From Cellulosimicrobium sp. Marseille-Q4280 (GTDB lineage: Bacteria; Actinomycetota; Actinomycetes; Actinomycetales; Cellulomonadaceae), in NCBI RefSeq assembly GCF_943181405.1, contig NZ_CALPBY010000001.1:558001-622000 (forward strand): a stretch of DNA of 64,000 nt. The letters run 5' to 3'. Numbering within the stretch: position 1 is the stretch's first letter; each line of letters opens with the position of its first letter. Both the position numbers and the translations under genes were made by a program. Shown piece after piece: positions 30,013 to 39,139 of the stretch. A model generated the notes under the pieces. That model worked only from the letters and a program-made list of their open reading frames with translations. It was not told the DNA's origin and did no database searches.

Positions 30013-31050
30013 ATGCACGTCCCCGACCACTTCCTGAACGACCCCACGTCGGCGACGACCGCCGTCGTCTCCCTCGCGGCCGTCGGGTACGCCGCGTACC
30101 GGGCGCGGGCCGACCTCACACCCGGCCGCGTCGCGCTGACCGCCGCGACGACGGGCTTCGTGTTCGCCGTGCAGATGCTGAACTACCCGGTCGCGGCGGG
30201 CACGAGCGGGCACCTCATGGGTGGGGCGCTCGCGGCGGCGCTCGTCGGGCCGTGGCTCGGCATGCTGTCCGTGACCCTCGTCCTGCTCGTGCAGGCGCTC
30301 GTGTTCGCCGACGGCGGGCTCAGCGCCCTCGGGACGAACGTGCTGCTCATGGCCGTGGTCGGCACGCTGGTCGGCTGGGCCGTCACGCGCGGCGTCCTGC
30401 ACCTGACCCGCGGGCGCTGGTCGCCCGCCGCCGCGGGAGCGGGTGCGCTCGCGAGCGTCCCCGTGTCGGCGGCGGTGTTCGCCGGCCTCTTCGCCGTCGG
30501 CGGGACCGTTCCGGTGCCGGTCGGCGAGCTCGTCGGGCAGATGCTCTCCGTGCACGTGCTCATCGGGCTCGGCGAGGCCCTCATCACCGCCGGGGTCGTA
30601 GGCCTCGTGCTCGCGGTCGCACCGGGCGTCGCGGCGATCGAGCAGGTCTCCCGCGCCGCGCGCGGTGTCGGCGTGCCCGACGGCGCAGGGTCGGCCTCTC
30701 CGGCCCTGTCGCCGTCGGGTGTCGCGACCGCCGCTCCGGCGGGTGGCGTCCGCCGGGCCGTCGCCGCGCTCGGCAGCGGCGCGCTGCTCGCCGCCGTCGT
30801 GGTCTCGTCGTTCGCGGCGGCGACGCCCGACGGGCTCGAGGCGACCGCCGAGGCCGTCGGGTTCGCCGGCGCCGCGCGCGACCACGCCTTCGCCGAGATG
30901 CCGCTCGCGGACTACGGCGAGGTCGGCGGGATCTTCGTGGGCGTCGCCGGGTTCGTGGGCGTCGTGCTCGCCGTCGTGGTGACGTGGGCGCTGCTCGCGG
31001 GTGCCCGTCGGGCGCTCGGTGCGCGGGCGGTCGCCGCACCTGCTGCCTGA
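30013..31050 (+). CDS. cbiM: Nickel/cobalt permease, CbiM/NikM type with PDGLE segment
   Basis: The 345-residue membrane protein begins MHVPDHFLN, the N-terminal metal-binding loop characteristic of the S-component of nickel and cobalt ECF transporters. Six or more hydrophobic segments follow. The C-terminal part has TPDGLEATAE followed by a last helix pair, which is the CbiN/PDGLE-like module, so this looks like a NikMN fusion. No CbiQ or ATPase gene is adjacent, and they must be supplied elsewhere if needed. It sits directly behind ureD with a good CAGGAG site, so it most likely supplies nickel to urease. Confidence 0.88.
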   Translation: MHVPDHFLNDPTSATTAVVSLAAVGYAAYRARADLTPGRVALTAATTGFVFAVQMLNYPVAAGTSGHLMGGALAAALVGPWLGMLSVTLVLLVQALVFADGGLSALGTNVLLMAVVGTLVGWAVTRGVLHLTRGRWSPAAAGAGALASVPVSAAVFAGLFAVGGTVPVPVGELVGQMLSVHVLIGLGEALITAGVVGLVLAVAPGVAAIEQVSRAARGVGVPDGAGSASPALSPSGVATAAPAGGVRRAVAALGSGALLAAVVVSSFAAATPDGLEATAEAVGFAGAARDHAFAEMPLADYGEVGGIFVGVAGFVGVVLAVVVTWALLAGARRALGARAVAAPAA

Positions 31051-31064
31051 CGCCGGTCGACGAC

Positions 31065-31097
31065 GGCCCGTCGCACCCGGAGGGTGTGCGGCGGGCC
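31065..31097 (+). terminator. Terminator-like hairpin after cbiM
   Basis: GGCCCGTCGCACCC at 31065-31078 pairs with 31083-31097, with a few mismatches. It probably ends the ureA-cbiM operon. The remaining bases to 31236 show no gene. Confidence 0.5.
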
Positions 31098-31236
31098 GTG
31101 GCCGTCGGGGCGGGCAGGTCGGAGCAGCACGTGCGCGAGCGTGCTGCCGGTCCGTCGCCCGCCCCGGCACGGCCGTCGCCCGTCGTTGCCCGGGGCCGGG
31201 GACGACGCTCCGTTCAGCGCGGCAAAGCCGGGGGCC

Positions 31237-31248
31237 TACGCTGTCGCC
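31237..31248 (+). promoter_or_regulatory. -10 box (TACGCT) before the large glycosidase-like gene
   Basis: TACGCT at 31237-31242 lies 6 nt before the GTG at 31249 with no ribosome site. Confidence 0.5.
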
Positions 31249-34200
31249 GTGCACGACGACGTCACGTCTACCCGCCGTCCCTGGTACGCCGGCGCCGCCC
31301 TCGCGGTGCTCCTCGCCCTCGGGCTCGGGGTCGCGGCGGGTCTCGACGATGTGCTCGCCGTCGAGGCGACGCCGTCGGTCGCGGCGCCGGAGCACGCCGT
31401 CGCGGCCCCCGCCACAGCCGCCGCCGCTGCGCCCGCGGTCACGACCGTCGTCGTCCCCGACGACTCGCTGCGGCTCTCGCTCGCGGCCGACGCCGTCGTG
31501 GACGCGCTCGCCGCGCGCGGTGCCGCGACGACGGTCCGGGTGGACCCCGCCGGGACAGACCCCGCCACGCCCGCCCCCGCACCGGGCGAGCTGCGTGTGG
31601 ACACCGACGCCGACCTCGGCTCCGACGACCTGGAGGCATACCGCGTCGTGGCGCTCGGGGACCCGACGGGTGCCGGCGCCTGGCGGCTCGACGCGGCCGA
31701 CGTCGCGGGCGCGGCGCACGGGCTCTACGAGGTGGCGGACCGCATCCGCACCGGTCGTGACGCCCTGCCCGCCAGACCCGGCGAGCCGGGCGAGGGCGTC
31801 GTGCAGGAGCCCGCGCTCGGCATGCGGCTCGTCGACAAGGGCGCGACCGGCATCGAGCCCGACGCGCAGGAGTGGCGCGCGGGCGACCCGTACTCGCACA
31901 ACGGCGGGTCGTTCGCCGACGCGATCCTGTCCGACGCCCCGTACGTGGACCAGGCCGAGCTGGCCGACGACGACGCGGACTTCCGGGGCTACGTCGCCTC
32001 GCAGCTCGCGCAGGGCTTCACGGGCGTCGTGATCCCGGGCTTCCTCGAGTACGTGACGTTCGACGAGGTGGGCGACGGTCAGGAGGTGTACGCGGGCGAC
32101 GACGAGCACGTCGCGCGCGCGGAGGCGATGCGCTCCGGGTTCGGCCCGATGTGGGAGTACGCCGACGACGCCGGTATGGACGTCTACCTCCAGACCGACA
32201 TGCTCATGCTCAGCACGCCGCTGGAGGAGCACCTGGCTGCGCGGGACCTCGACGTGCACGACCCCGAGCTGTGGGACGTGTACGCCGCAGGTCTCGACGA
32301 GCTCTTCACGGCGATGCCCGCGGTCGACGGCCTGATGGTCCGGATCGGCGAGGCAGGGCGCATCTACGACCTGCCGGGCTGGGACTACTGGTCCGAGCTC
32401 GCGGTCACGGACGACGCCGCGGTGCAGGCCATGCTCGCGGCCTTCACGCGCGTGGCGGAGGAGCACGGCAAGGACGTGATCTTCCGGTCGTGGTCGGTCG
32501 GGGTGGGCGCGGTCGGCGACATGCACACGAACCCTGATTCCTACGAAGCCGTGCTCGCCGGGATCGACTCGCCGTCGCTCGTCGTGTCGACCAAGCACGT
32601 CGCCGGGGACTTCTACTCGTGGCTGCCGCTCAACCCCACGCTCGAGGTGGGGGACCAGCGGCGCCTCGTCGAGCTGCAGTCACGGCGGGAGTTCGAGGGC
32701 TTCGGGGCGCTGCCGAACGATCTCGGCCCCGCGTACGCCGGCGCGCTCGAGCACTACCTGGCCGCCAACCCGCACGTCGAGGGCGTGTGGGCGTGGGCGC
32801 AGGACGGCGGACCGTGGAAGGCCGGCCCGATGAGCCTGTACCGCAAGTCCGGGTTCTGGCAGCTCTACGACCTCAACACGTACGCCGCGGCGCGCCTCGC
32901 CGTCGACCCGGCCACCGACCCGGGCGAGATCACCGCGTCGTGGGCGCGCGCCACGTTCTCCGACGACCCGGCGACGGTCGCGGCGGTCGGCGAGGCGATG
33001 GCGCTCTCGCGCGACGCGGTGACCCACGGCCTGTACATCGGCGCGTTCGCCCGGAACCAGGTGAAGGCCCTCGGTCTCGAGCCGCCGCCCATGATGTGGA
33101 TCTTCGAGTGGGACATCGTCTCCGGCGACGCCGCCGCGCTCGACTCGATCACCTCGATCGTGGGGGACCGGCCCGAGGACGTCGAGGCCGCCGTCGCGGA
33201 GGGCCGCGACGCCGTGCGGACCGTCGGCCGGATGCGCGACGCGATCGCCGGGACCGACCCGGCGACGTGGCGCGACCCCGCGCTGCGCGAGCAGCTCCTC
33301 GACGCGATCGACTACGAGGCGGACCTGCTCACGGTGCTCGCGGACTATCGCGAGGTCGTGCTGCAGCACGGCCGCTGGCTCGCGACCGACGACGGCGCGG
33401 CCCGGGCGGCGTGGGCGGACGCCCGGGACCGTTTCGAGAGCTCGCGGTCCGCGCACGTCGCCACCTACGGGGACGACCTCTACCTGCCCGCCTACACGTT
33501 CACGGCCGCCGACCTCGGGCTCCAGCGTGCGGAGCGCGACCTTCCCGTCGCGTGGGCCGCCCGCGTGCTGGGGCTCGTGCTCGTCCTCGCCCTGGTCCTG
33601 GGCACGGCGCCGGGGCAGCGTCTTCTCGGGCGGGCCGCCCGCACCCGCACCCGCGTCGGTGCCGGCGACGGTGCCGGCGACCGCGACGCGCCGAGCAGGC
33701 AGGTGCCCGGTGCCCTCGCCCTGCGCGCGCTGTGGCTCGGCGCCACGCGGCCCTGGCGCGTCGCCTCTCTCGCAGGGGACGCCGGTCGCGCCGACCGCGT
33801 GCTCGTCTGGGCGCTCCCGGTGGGCGCCGTCGTGCTCAGCCGGGTCGCGTACACGTGGGCGCTCTCCTGGGTGCACCTCGTCGTCGTGCTCGGAGCATGG
33901 GCGCTGTTCGTCGGGGTGCTGCGGCTGACGGTCGGGCGTGCCGGGTCGTTCGGCCTCGCGGGCGCGGTGGGCGGCGCCGCGATGCTGCGAACGGTGGTCC
34001 TGCTCGCCGCGCTCTCGCCGACCGGGCCGGGCGGCTACTGGTACGGGCTGTGGGCGGAGCCGGGTGCGCGGACGGCGTACGTCGTGCTCGCGTTCGCCGG
34101 CTTCGCGTGGGTCGGCGTCGCGTCGTGGTTCGCGCTGCGGTCACTCGGCGCCGGCGTGCTCGGCGCGACGGGGCGGGTGCTGGTCGCCGCCGCGGCGCCG

Positions 34201-34440
34201 CTCGTCGTCGGCGGGCTGGCCGTCGCCGCCGTCGGGCTCGAGACGACGCTCACCGCCTGGAACGACCAGATGATGGTCCTGCCGTGGGGGTTGTCCCGGA
34301 TCCTCGGGCTCACGGTGCACCTGGGCGTCCCGGCGGCTCTCCCGCTCGCGGTGGCGGTGCTCGGTGCCGTCGTCGGCGTGCTCGGTGCCGCGGCGTGGTG
34401 GTCCGGTCGCGCGCGGAGAGCGACGGGTCCGCCTCGCTGA
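31249..34440 (+). CDS. Large membrane protein with an extracellular glycoside-hydrolase-like region
   Basis: The 1063-residue protein starts with one hydrophobic anchor (about residues 15-35) and an Ala/Pro-rich linker. An N-terminal domain ending AAHGLYEVADRIR resembles the non-catalytic first domain of GH67/GH20-type enzymes. The central region to about residue 760 looks like a barrel-type hydrolase, with acidic stretches such as MVRIGEAGRIYDLPGWDY, STKHVAGDFYSW and VEGVWAWAQDGG. The last ~300 residues contain about seven hydrophobic segments. I do not recognise an exact family. The fusion of a glycosidase-like ectodomain to a polytopic tail is unusual, and it separates the urease and Urt operons. 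Confidence 0.7.
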   Translation: MHDDVTSTRRPWYAGAALAVLLALGLGVAAGLDDVLAVEATPSVAAPEHAVAAPATAAAAAPAVTTVVVPDDSLRLSLAADAVVDALAARGAATTVRVDPAGTDPATPAPAPGELRVDTDADLGSDDLEAYRVVALGDPTGAGAWRLDAADVAGAAHGLYEVADRIRTGRDALPARPGEPGEGVVQEPALGMRLVDKGATGIEPDAQEWRAGDPYSHNGGSFADAILSDAPYVDQAELADDDADFRGYVASQLAQGFTGVVIPGFLEYVTFDEVGDGQEVYAGDDEHVARAEAMRSGFGPMWEYADDAGMDVYLQTDMLMLSTPLEEHLAARDLDVHDPELWDVYAAGLDELFTAMPAVDGLMVRIGEAGRIYDLPGWDYWSELAVTDDAAVQAMLAAFTRVAEEHGKDVIFRSWSVGVGAVGDMHTNPDSYEAVLAGIDSPSLVVSTKHVAGDFYSWLPLNPTLEVGDQRRLVELQSRREFEGFGALPNDLGPAYAGALEHYLAANPHVEGVWAWAQDGGPWKAGPMSLYRKSGFWQLYDLNTYAAARLAVDPATDPGEITASWARATFSDDPATVAAVGEAMALSRDAVTHGLYIGAFARNQVKALGLEPPPMMWIFEWDIVSGDAAALDSITSIVGDRPEDVEAAVAEGRDAVRTVGRMRDAIAGTDPATWRDPALREQLLDAIDYEADLLTVLADYREVVLQHGRWLATDDGAARAAWADARDRFESSRSAHVATYGDDLYLPAYTFTAADLGLQRAERDLPVAWAARVLGLVLVLALVLGTAPGQRLLGRAARTRTRVGAGDGAGDRDAPSRQVPGALALRALWLGATRPWRVASLAGDAGRADRVLVWALPVGAVVLSRVAYTWALSWVHLVVVLGAWALFVGVLRLTVGRAGSFGLAGAVGGAAMLRTVVLLAALSPTGPGGYWYGLWAEPGARTAYVVLAFAGFAWVGVASWFALRSLGAGVLGATGRVLVAAAAPLVVGGLAVAAVGLETTLTAWNDQMMVLPWGLSRILGLTVHLGVPAALPLAVAVLGAVVGVLGAAAWWSGRARRATGPPR

Positions 34441-34576
34441 GACCTCGGATCGCAGGCGGGAGTCGGCGTGACCGGATCGTGACCCTCCGACACGCAGCGT
34501 TAACACGAGGGTGAAACCGCCCGAAACACGGCCTCTCTAGCGTCGACACCAGTGGGCACGGTTGCGGACACGCTCT

Positions 34577-34597
34577 CGTATACATCCGCGTACACCT
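34577..34597. promoter_or_regulatory. Putative urt operator, CGTATAC/CGTACAC direct repeat
   Basis: CGTATAC at 34577 and CGTACAC at 34589 form a direct repeat with a 12-bp period, matching the pair upstream of ureA. A TAGCGT -10-like box at 34538-34543 puts the motif in the untranslated leader, where a repressor could act. The rest of 34441-34657 holds AACAC-N6-GAAAC near 34502-34517, which only partly resembles a GlnR site. Confidence 0.4.
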
Positions 34598-34657
34598 GCC
34601 CGCGGCACGCGGTCCTCCCGCCCCGGAGGCCGCGCCGACCCGCTGAAAGGACCTCCG

Positions 34658-35920
34658 GTGACACCTTCACGCGCCACGACCCGCCTCGCCCCGGCAGCCG
34701 CCCTCGTCGCCCTCACGCTCGTGCTCACCGCGTGCGGCGCGCGGACCGAGAGCGGCGACACCACCGGCGAGACCACCGCCGCCGAGAGCTGCGTCGACAC
34801 CTCGGGCGACACCGTCAAGATCGGCTTCCTCAACTCGCTGTCCGGCACCATGGCCATCTCCGAGCAGACCGTCGCCGACTCGCTCGCCCTCGCGGCCGAC
34901 GAGATCAACGCCGACGGCGGCGTCCTCGGCAAGCAGCTCGAGATCGTCCAGGAGGACGGCCAGTCCGAGCCCACGGTCTTCGCCGAGAAGGCCGAGAAGC
35001 TCATCACGAGCGACTGCGTCGCCGCCGTGTTCGGCGGCTGGACCTCGGCGTCGCGCAAGGCCATGCTCCCCGTGTTCGAGGCGCAGGACTCGCTGCTGTT
35101 CTACCCCGTCCAGTACGAGGGCCTCGAGTCGTCGCCGAACATCTTCTACACCGGCGCGACGACCAACCAGCAGATCGTCCCCGCGCTCGACTACCTCAAG
35201 GAGCAGGGCACCGAGTCGATCTTCCTCGTCGGCTCCGACTACGTCTTCCCGCGCACCGCGAACAAGATCATCAACGCCTACGCCGAGGCCAACGGCATGG
35301 AGGTCCTGGGCGAGGAGTACGCGCCGCTCGGACACACCGACTTCTCGACGATCGTCAACAAGGTGAAGTCCGCCGGCGCCGACGCGGTGTTCAACACGCT
35401 CAACGGCGACTCCAACGTCGCGTTCTTCAAGGAGTACAAGAACGCGGGCCTCGGCCCGGACGCGATGCCGGTCGTGTCCGTGTCCATCGCGGAGGAGGAG
35501 GTCGGCGGCATCGGCGTCGAGAACGTCGAGGGCCAGCTCACCGCCTGGAACTACTACCAGACCATCGACAGCCCCGAGAACGCCACGTTCGTCGAGGCCT
35601 TCCAGGCCGAGTACGGCGACGACCGCGTGACGTCCGACCCGATGGAGGCCGCGTACACGTCGCTGCACCTCTGGAAGGGCATGGTCGAGAAGGCCGAGTC
35701 GTTCGACGTCGCCGACGTCCAGGAGGCAGCGGGCGGCGTCACGTTCGACGCGCCGGAGGGCTCGGTGACCGTGAACGGCGACAACCACCACATCGCCAAG
35801 ACCGCGCTCATCGGGAAGATCGGCGCCGACGGCCTCATCCACACCGAGTGGAGCTCCGAGGAGCCCATCGAGCCCGACCCGTTCCTCGAGGGCTACGACT
35901 GGGCCGAGGGCCTCTCCTGA
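34658..35920 (+). CDS. urtA: Urea ABC transporter substrate-binding lipoprotein
   Basis: UrtA captures urea outside the membrane. The 420-residue protein has a signal peptide with the lipobox LVLTAC near residue 25. A Thr/Glu-rich linker and then a periplasmic-binding type I fold follow. Motifs typical of UrtA are [14 protein letters not shown] and [19 protein letters not shown]. The GTG at 34658 has GAAAGGA at 8 nt. It leads urtABCDE, but a hairpin element (copy C) separates it from urtB, so it may be made in excess over the permeases. Confidence 0.95.
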   Translation: MTPSRATTRLAPAAALVALTLVLTACGARTESGDTTGETTAAESCVDTSGDTVKIGFLNSLSGTMAISEQTVADSLALAADEINADGGVLGKQLEIVQEDGQSEPTVFAEKAEKLITSDCVAAVFGGWTSASRKAMLPVFEAQDSLLFYPVQYEGLESSPNIFYTGATTNQQIVPALDYLKEQGTESIFLVGSDYVFPRTANKIINAYAEANGMEVLGEEYAPLGHTDFSTIVNKVKSAGADAVFNTLNGDSNVAFFKEYKNAGLGPDAMPVVSVSIAEEEVGGIGVENVEGQLTAWNYYQTIDSPENATFVEAFQAEYGDDRVTSDPMEAAYTSLHLWKGMVEKAESFDVADVQEAAGGVTFDAPEGSVTVNGDNHHIAKTALIGKIGADGLIHTEWSSEEPIEPDPFLEGYDWAEGLS

Positions 35921-35953
35921 CGGTTCCGCTCGTCCCGCCCTGCTGAGTCCGGC

Positions 35954-36054
35954 GGGGGCCGGGGGTGCGCGCGCCGGGTCTACCATCCGCCCGCTCGTTC
36001 CTCGCGGGCTCCCGCCAGACCCACCACGACCCGGCGCACGCACCCCCGGCCCCC
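35954..36054 (+). repeat. Dispersed cruciform element, copy C
   Basis: A 27-nt stem (35954-35980 with 36028-36054) has one mismatch and encloses a 47-nt core. Relative to copies A and B, the inner stem has one extra C on the left and one extra G on the right, keeping it paired (GCCCGC/GCGGGC). It lies in the 203-bp space between urtA and urtB. Confidence 0.95.
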
Positions 36055-36123
36055 ACCTCGTCTGGCCGGTCGCCTCAGCCCTCGTCCACCTCCCGCACGC
36101 ACCCACCGGAAGGCGCGCCGCCC

Positions 36124-37008
36124 ATGGATGTGCTGTTCTCCCAGCTGTTCGCGGGACTGAGCCTCGGCTCCGTCCTGCTCCTCGCCGCCCTCGGGCTGGC
36201 GCTCACGTTCGGCCAGATGGGCGTCATCAACATGGCGCACGGCGAGTTCATGATGGCGGGCGCCTACACGGCGTTCGTCGTGCAGGGGGTCGTCGGGAGC
36301 GCCGGCGTCTCGCTGCTCGTGGCGCTGCCGCTCGGGTTCCTCGTCGGCGGGCTGCTCGGTCTGCTGCTCGAGGCCACGCTGATCCACAGGATGTACAAGC
36401 GGCCCCTGGACACGCTGCTCGTCACGTGGGGCGTCGCGCTCGTGCTGCAGCAGGTCGCGCGCGACGTGTTCGGCGCGCCGAACGTCGACGTGCGGGCACC
36501 GTCCTGGCTGAGCGGGGCCTTCGACCTGTTCGGCCTCGCGGTGCCGAAGACGCGCCTGTTCATCCTCGCGCTGGCCGTCGTCGCCGTCGTGGCGCTCGCG
36601 GTCGTGCTCAAGGCGACGCCGCTCGGGCGCCGGATCCGCGCCGTCGTGCAGAACCGCGACCTGGCCGAGGCGAGCGGCGTGTCCACCCGTGCCACCGACC
36701 GGCTGTCGTTCTTCATCGGCTCCGGTCTCGCCGGCATCGCGGGCGTCGCGCTCACGCTGCTCGGGTCCGTCGGCCCGACGCTCGGCACGAGCTACATCGT
36801 CGACGCGTTCCTCGTGGTCGTCGTCGGCGGCATCGGGCAGATCAAGGGCACCGTCATCGCGGCGTTCGCGCTCGGGCTGCTCCAGGCCACCTTCGAGTAC
36901 TCGACGACCGCGAGCATCGCCAAGGTGCTCGTGTTCGTCGCGATCGTCGCCTTCCTCCAGGTGCGACCCCAGGGCCTCGTGTCGGTCCGGACGAGGAGCC
37001 TCGCATGA
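36124..37008 (+). CDS. urtB: Urea ABC transporter permease UrtB
   Basis: The 294-residue LivH-type inner-membrane permease has about eight hydrophobic segments. Family motifs are LTFGQMGVINMAHGEFMMAGAY near residue 28 and GVSTRATDRLSFFIGSGLAG in the cytoplasmic loop that contacts the ATPases. It lacks the long N-terminal extracytoplasmic domain seen in some UrtB proteins. Its stop overlaps the urtC start in an ATGA arrangement. Confidence 0.95.
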   Translation: MDVLFSQLFAGLSLGSVLLLAALGLALTFGQMGVINMAHGEFMMAGAYTAFVVQGVVGSAGVSLLVALPLGFLVGGLLGLLLEATLIHRMYKRPLDTLLVTWGVALVLQQVARDVFGAPNVDVRAPSWLSGAFDLFGLAVPKTRLFILALAVVAVVALAVVLKATPLGRRIRAVVQNRDLAEASGVSTRATDRLSFFIGSGLAGIAGVALTLLGSVGPTLGTSYIVDAFLVVVVGGIGQIKGTVIAAFALGLLQATFEYSTTASIAKVLVFVAIVAFLQVRPQGLVSVRTRSLA

Positions 37009-38189
37009 CCGCCGTCACCGAACGGGCTCAGACCCTGTTCCGCTCGTCGCGCGCCCGCGTGATCATCGGGTTCGCCATCGCCGCCGTGCTGCTCTTCGCG
37101 GTGGCACCCGCCACGCTCTCGACGTTCCGCCTCGGGCTGCTCGGCAAGTTCCTGTGCCTCGCGATGGTCGCGGTCGGCATCGGGCTCGCCTGGGGCCGCG
37201 GCGGGATGCTCACGCTCGGGCAGGGCGTGTTCTTCGGCCTCGGCGCGTACATGATGGCGATGCACCTCAAGCTCGCCGACGCCGCGCAGGTCGAGGGGTC
37301 GGGCGGCGTGCCCGACTTCATGATGCTCTACGGCTCCGGCGTGGTGCCGGGGTGGTGGGAGCCGTTCCGGTCGCCGGTCGTGACGATCCTCGCGATCCTC
37401 GTCGTCCCGGCCGGGGTCGCCGCGCTGCTCGGCTGGGCCGTGTTCACGCGGCGGGTCCGCGGCGCGTACTTCGCGATCCTGTCCCAGGCGCTCGCGGCCG
37501 CGTTCGCGATCCTGCTCATCGGTCAGCAGGCGACGACGGGCGGCACCAACGGCCTCAACGGCTTCCGGTCGTTCTTCGGCTACGACCTCGCCGACCCGGT
37601 GAACAAGCGCATGCTCTTCTTCATCGCCGCCGGGGCGCTGCTCGTCATGGTCGCGATCGCGCGCCAGCTCATGGTCTCCCGGTTCGGCGAGCTGCTCGTC
37701 GCCGTGCGGGACCAGGAGAACCGTGTGCGGTTCCTCGGCTACGACCCGGCGAAGGTCAAGGTCGTCGCCTACGCGGTCGCCGCGCTCATGGCGTCCGTCG
37801 GCGGGGCGCTGTTCGTTCCGATCGTCGGCATCGTCTCGCCCGCGGACGTCGGCGTCGTCCCGTCGATCGGGTTCCTCATCGGCGTCGCGATCGGCGGCCG
37901 CGCGACGCTCCTCGGGCCGGTGCTCGGGTCGATCGCCGTGAGCTGGGCGCAGACCACGCTGTCCGAGCAGTTCCCGTCCGGGTGGATCTACGCCCAGGGG
38001 GCCCTGTTCATCGTCGTCGTCGCGTTCCTCCCGGGCGGTCTGGCAGAGCTGTTCACCCGGTGGCGCCGCTCGCGCGGAGCTCCGGAGCCCGACGCCGGTC
38101 CCGCCCCGGGCGGCGACGTCACCTCCGGCGCCGGTCCCGACGAGACCGAGCGCACCGCCGTCGACGCACCCTCGGGGAGGGCCTCATGA
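37005..38189 (+). CDS. urtC: Urea ABC transporter permease UrtC
   Basis: The 394-residue LivM-type permease has about nine hydrophobic segments. Motifs include GRGGMLTLGQGVFFGLGAYM and ATTGGTNGLNGF, and the loop DQENRVRFLGYDPAKVKVVAYAV contacts the ATPase. The C-terminal ~45 residues are Pro/Gly/Asp-rich and cytoplasmic. It starts in overlap with urtB and ends in overlap with urtD, so the permeases and first ATPase are tightly coupled. Confidence 0.95.
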   Translation: MTAVTERAQTLFRSSRARVIIGFAIAAVLLFAVAPATLSTFRLGLLGKFLCLAMVAVGIGLAWGRGGMLTLGQGVFFGLGAYMMAMHLKLADAAQVEGSGGVPDFMMLYGSGVVPGWWEPFRSPVVTILAILVVPAGVAALLGWAVFTRRVRGAYFAILSQALAAAFAILLIGQQATTGGTNGLNGFRSFFGYDLADPVNKRMLFFIAAGALLVMVAIARQLMVSRFGELLVAVRDQENRVRFLGYDPAKVKVVAYAVAALMASVGGALFVPIVGIVSPADVGVVPSIGFLIGVAIGGRATLLGPVLGSIAVSWAQTTLSEQFPSGWIYAQGALFIVVVAFLPGGLAELFTRWRRSRGAPEPDAGPAPGGDVTSGAGPDETERTAVDAPSGRAS

Positions 38190-39139
38190 CCGAGCAGCAC
38201 ACCGCACCCGAGGCCCTCGAGGAGGGGGTCGCGGGAGACGGCCTCGACCTGGAGGCGGCCCAGGCCGTCCTCGGCGTCGACGACTCCCGGTTCCGGCACG
38301 ACTATCTCGAGATCCGCGGCCTTCGCGTCGAGTTCGACGGTTTCGTCGCGGTCCAGGGCGTCGACCTCACGGTGACGGCGGGCGACCTGCGCTTCCTCAT
38401 CGGGCCGAACGGTGCCGGGAAGACGACGATCGTCGACGCGATCACCGGACTCGCGAAGGCGTCGGGCTCCGTCCAGTTCGGCGGCGTCGAGCTGCTGGGG
38501 AAGAAGACGCACCGGGTCGCCCGCGCAGGAGTCGGGCGCACGTTCCAGACCGCGAGCGTGTTCGAGGAGCTCAGCGTCCTGCAGAACCTCGACATCGCCG
38601 CAGGTTCCCGGCGCGGGCCGCTCACGCTCCTGCGCCGGCGCGGACAGGTGCCCGAGTCCGTCGAGCAGGCGCTGGAGACCGTCGGCCTGACCCACCTGCG
38701 CGACACGCAGGCAGGGATCCTCGCGCACGGGCAGAAGCAGTGGCTCGAGATCGGCATGCTCCTCGTCCAGGACGCGCGCCTGCTCCTGCTCGACGAGCCC
38801 GTCGCGGGCATGAGCCAGGCCGAGCGCGAGCAGACGGGCGAGCTCCTGCAGCGCATCGGCGCCAAGAGGACGGTCGTCGTCGTCGAGCACGACATGGAGT
38901 TCCTGCGGGCGTTCGCCTCCTCGGTGACGGTGCTGCACCTCGGCCAGGTGCTCGCCGAGGGCACGTACGCCGAGGTCCAGGCCGATCCGCGCGTCCAGGA
39001 GGTCTATCTCGGCAGCGCCGGGGCGACCCGCGGCGCGCGACGACCCGGGCGGGACGCACCGGAGGGCGGGCCCGCGGCGTCGGGCACGCGGCCGACGGCG
39101 GGGCCGCAGGGCGCCGCGAGACACGAGGAGGAGGCGTGA
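38186..39139 (+). CDS. urtD: Urea ABC transporter ATP-binding protein UrtD
   Basis: The 317-residue ATPase of the LivG type has Walker A GPNGAGKTT, a degenerate signature LAHGQKQWLEIG as usual for UrtD, Walker B LLLLDEPVAGM and an H-loop VVVEHDMEF. An N-terminal acidic extension of ~40 residues and a Gly/Pro/Arg-rich C-terminal tail of ~45 residues lengthen it. It overlaps both neighbours. Confidence 0.95.
   Translation: MTEQHTAPEALEEGVAGDGLDLEAAQAVLGVDDSRFRHDYLEIRGLRVEFDGFVAVQGVDLTVTAGDLRFLIGPNGAGKTTIVDAITGLAKASGSVQFGGVELLGKKTHRVARAGVGRTFQTASVFEELSVLQNLDIAAGSRRGPLTLLRRRGQVPESVEQALETVGLTHLRDTQAGILAHGQKQWLEIGMLLVQDARLLLLDEPVAGMSQAEREQTGELLQRIGAKRTVVVVEHDMEFLRAFASSVTVLHLGQVLAEGTYAEVQADPRVQEVYLGSAGATRGARRPGRDAPEGGPAASGTRPTAGPQGAARHEEEA

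Noticed and set aside
34502-34517. AACAC-N6-GAAAC as a GlnR nitrogen-control site upstream of urtA
   Set aside because: Only one half-site fits the expected spacing, and the first half deviates from GTNAC.
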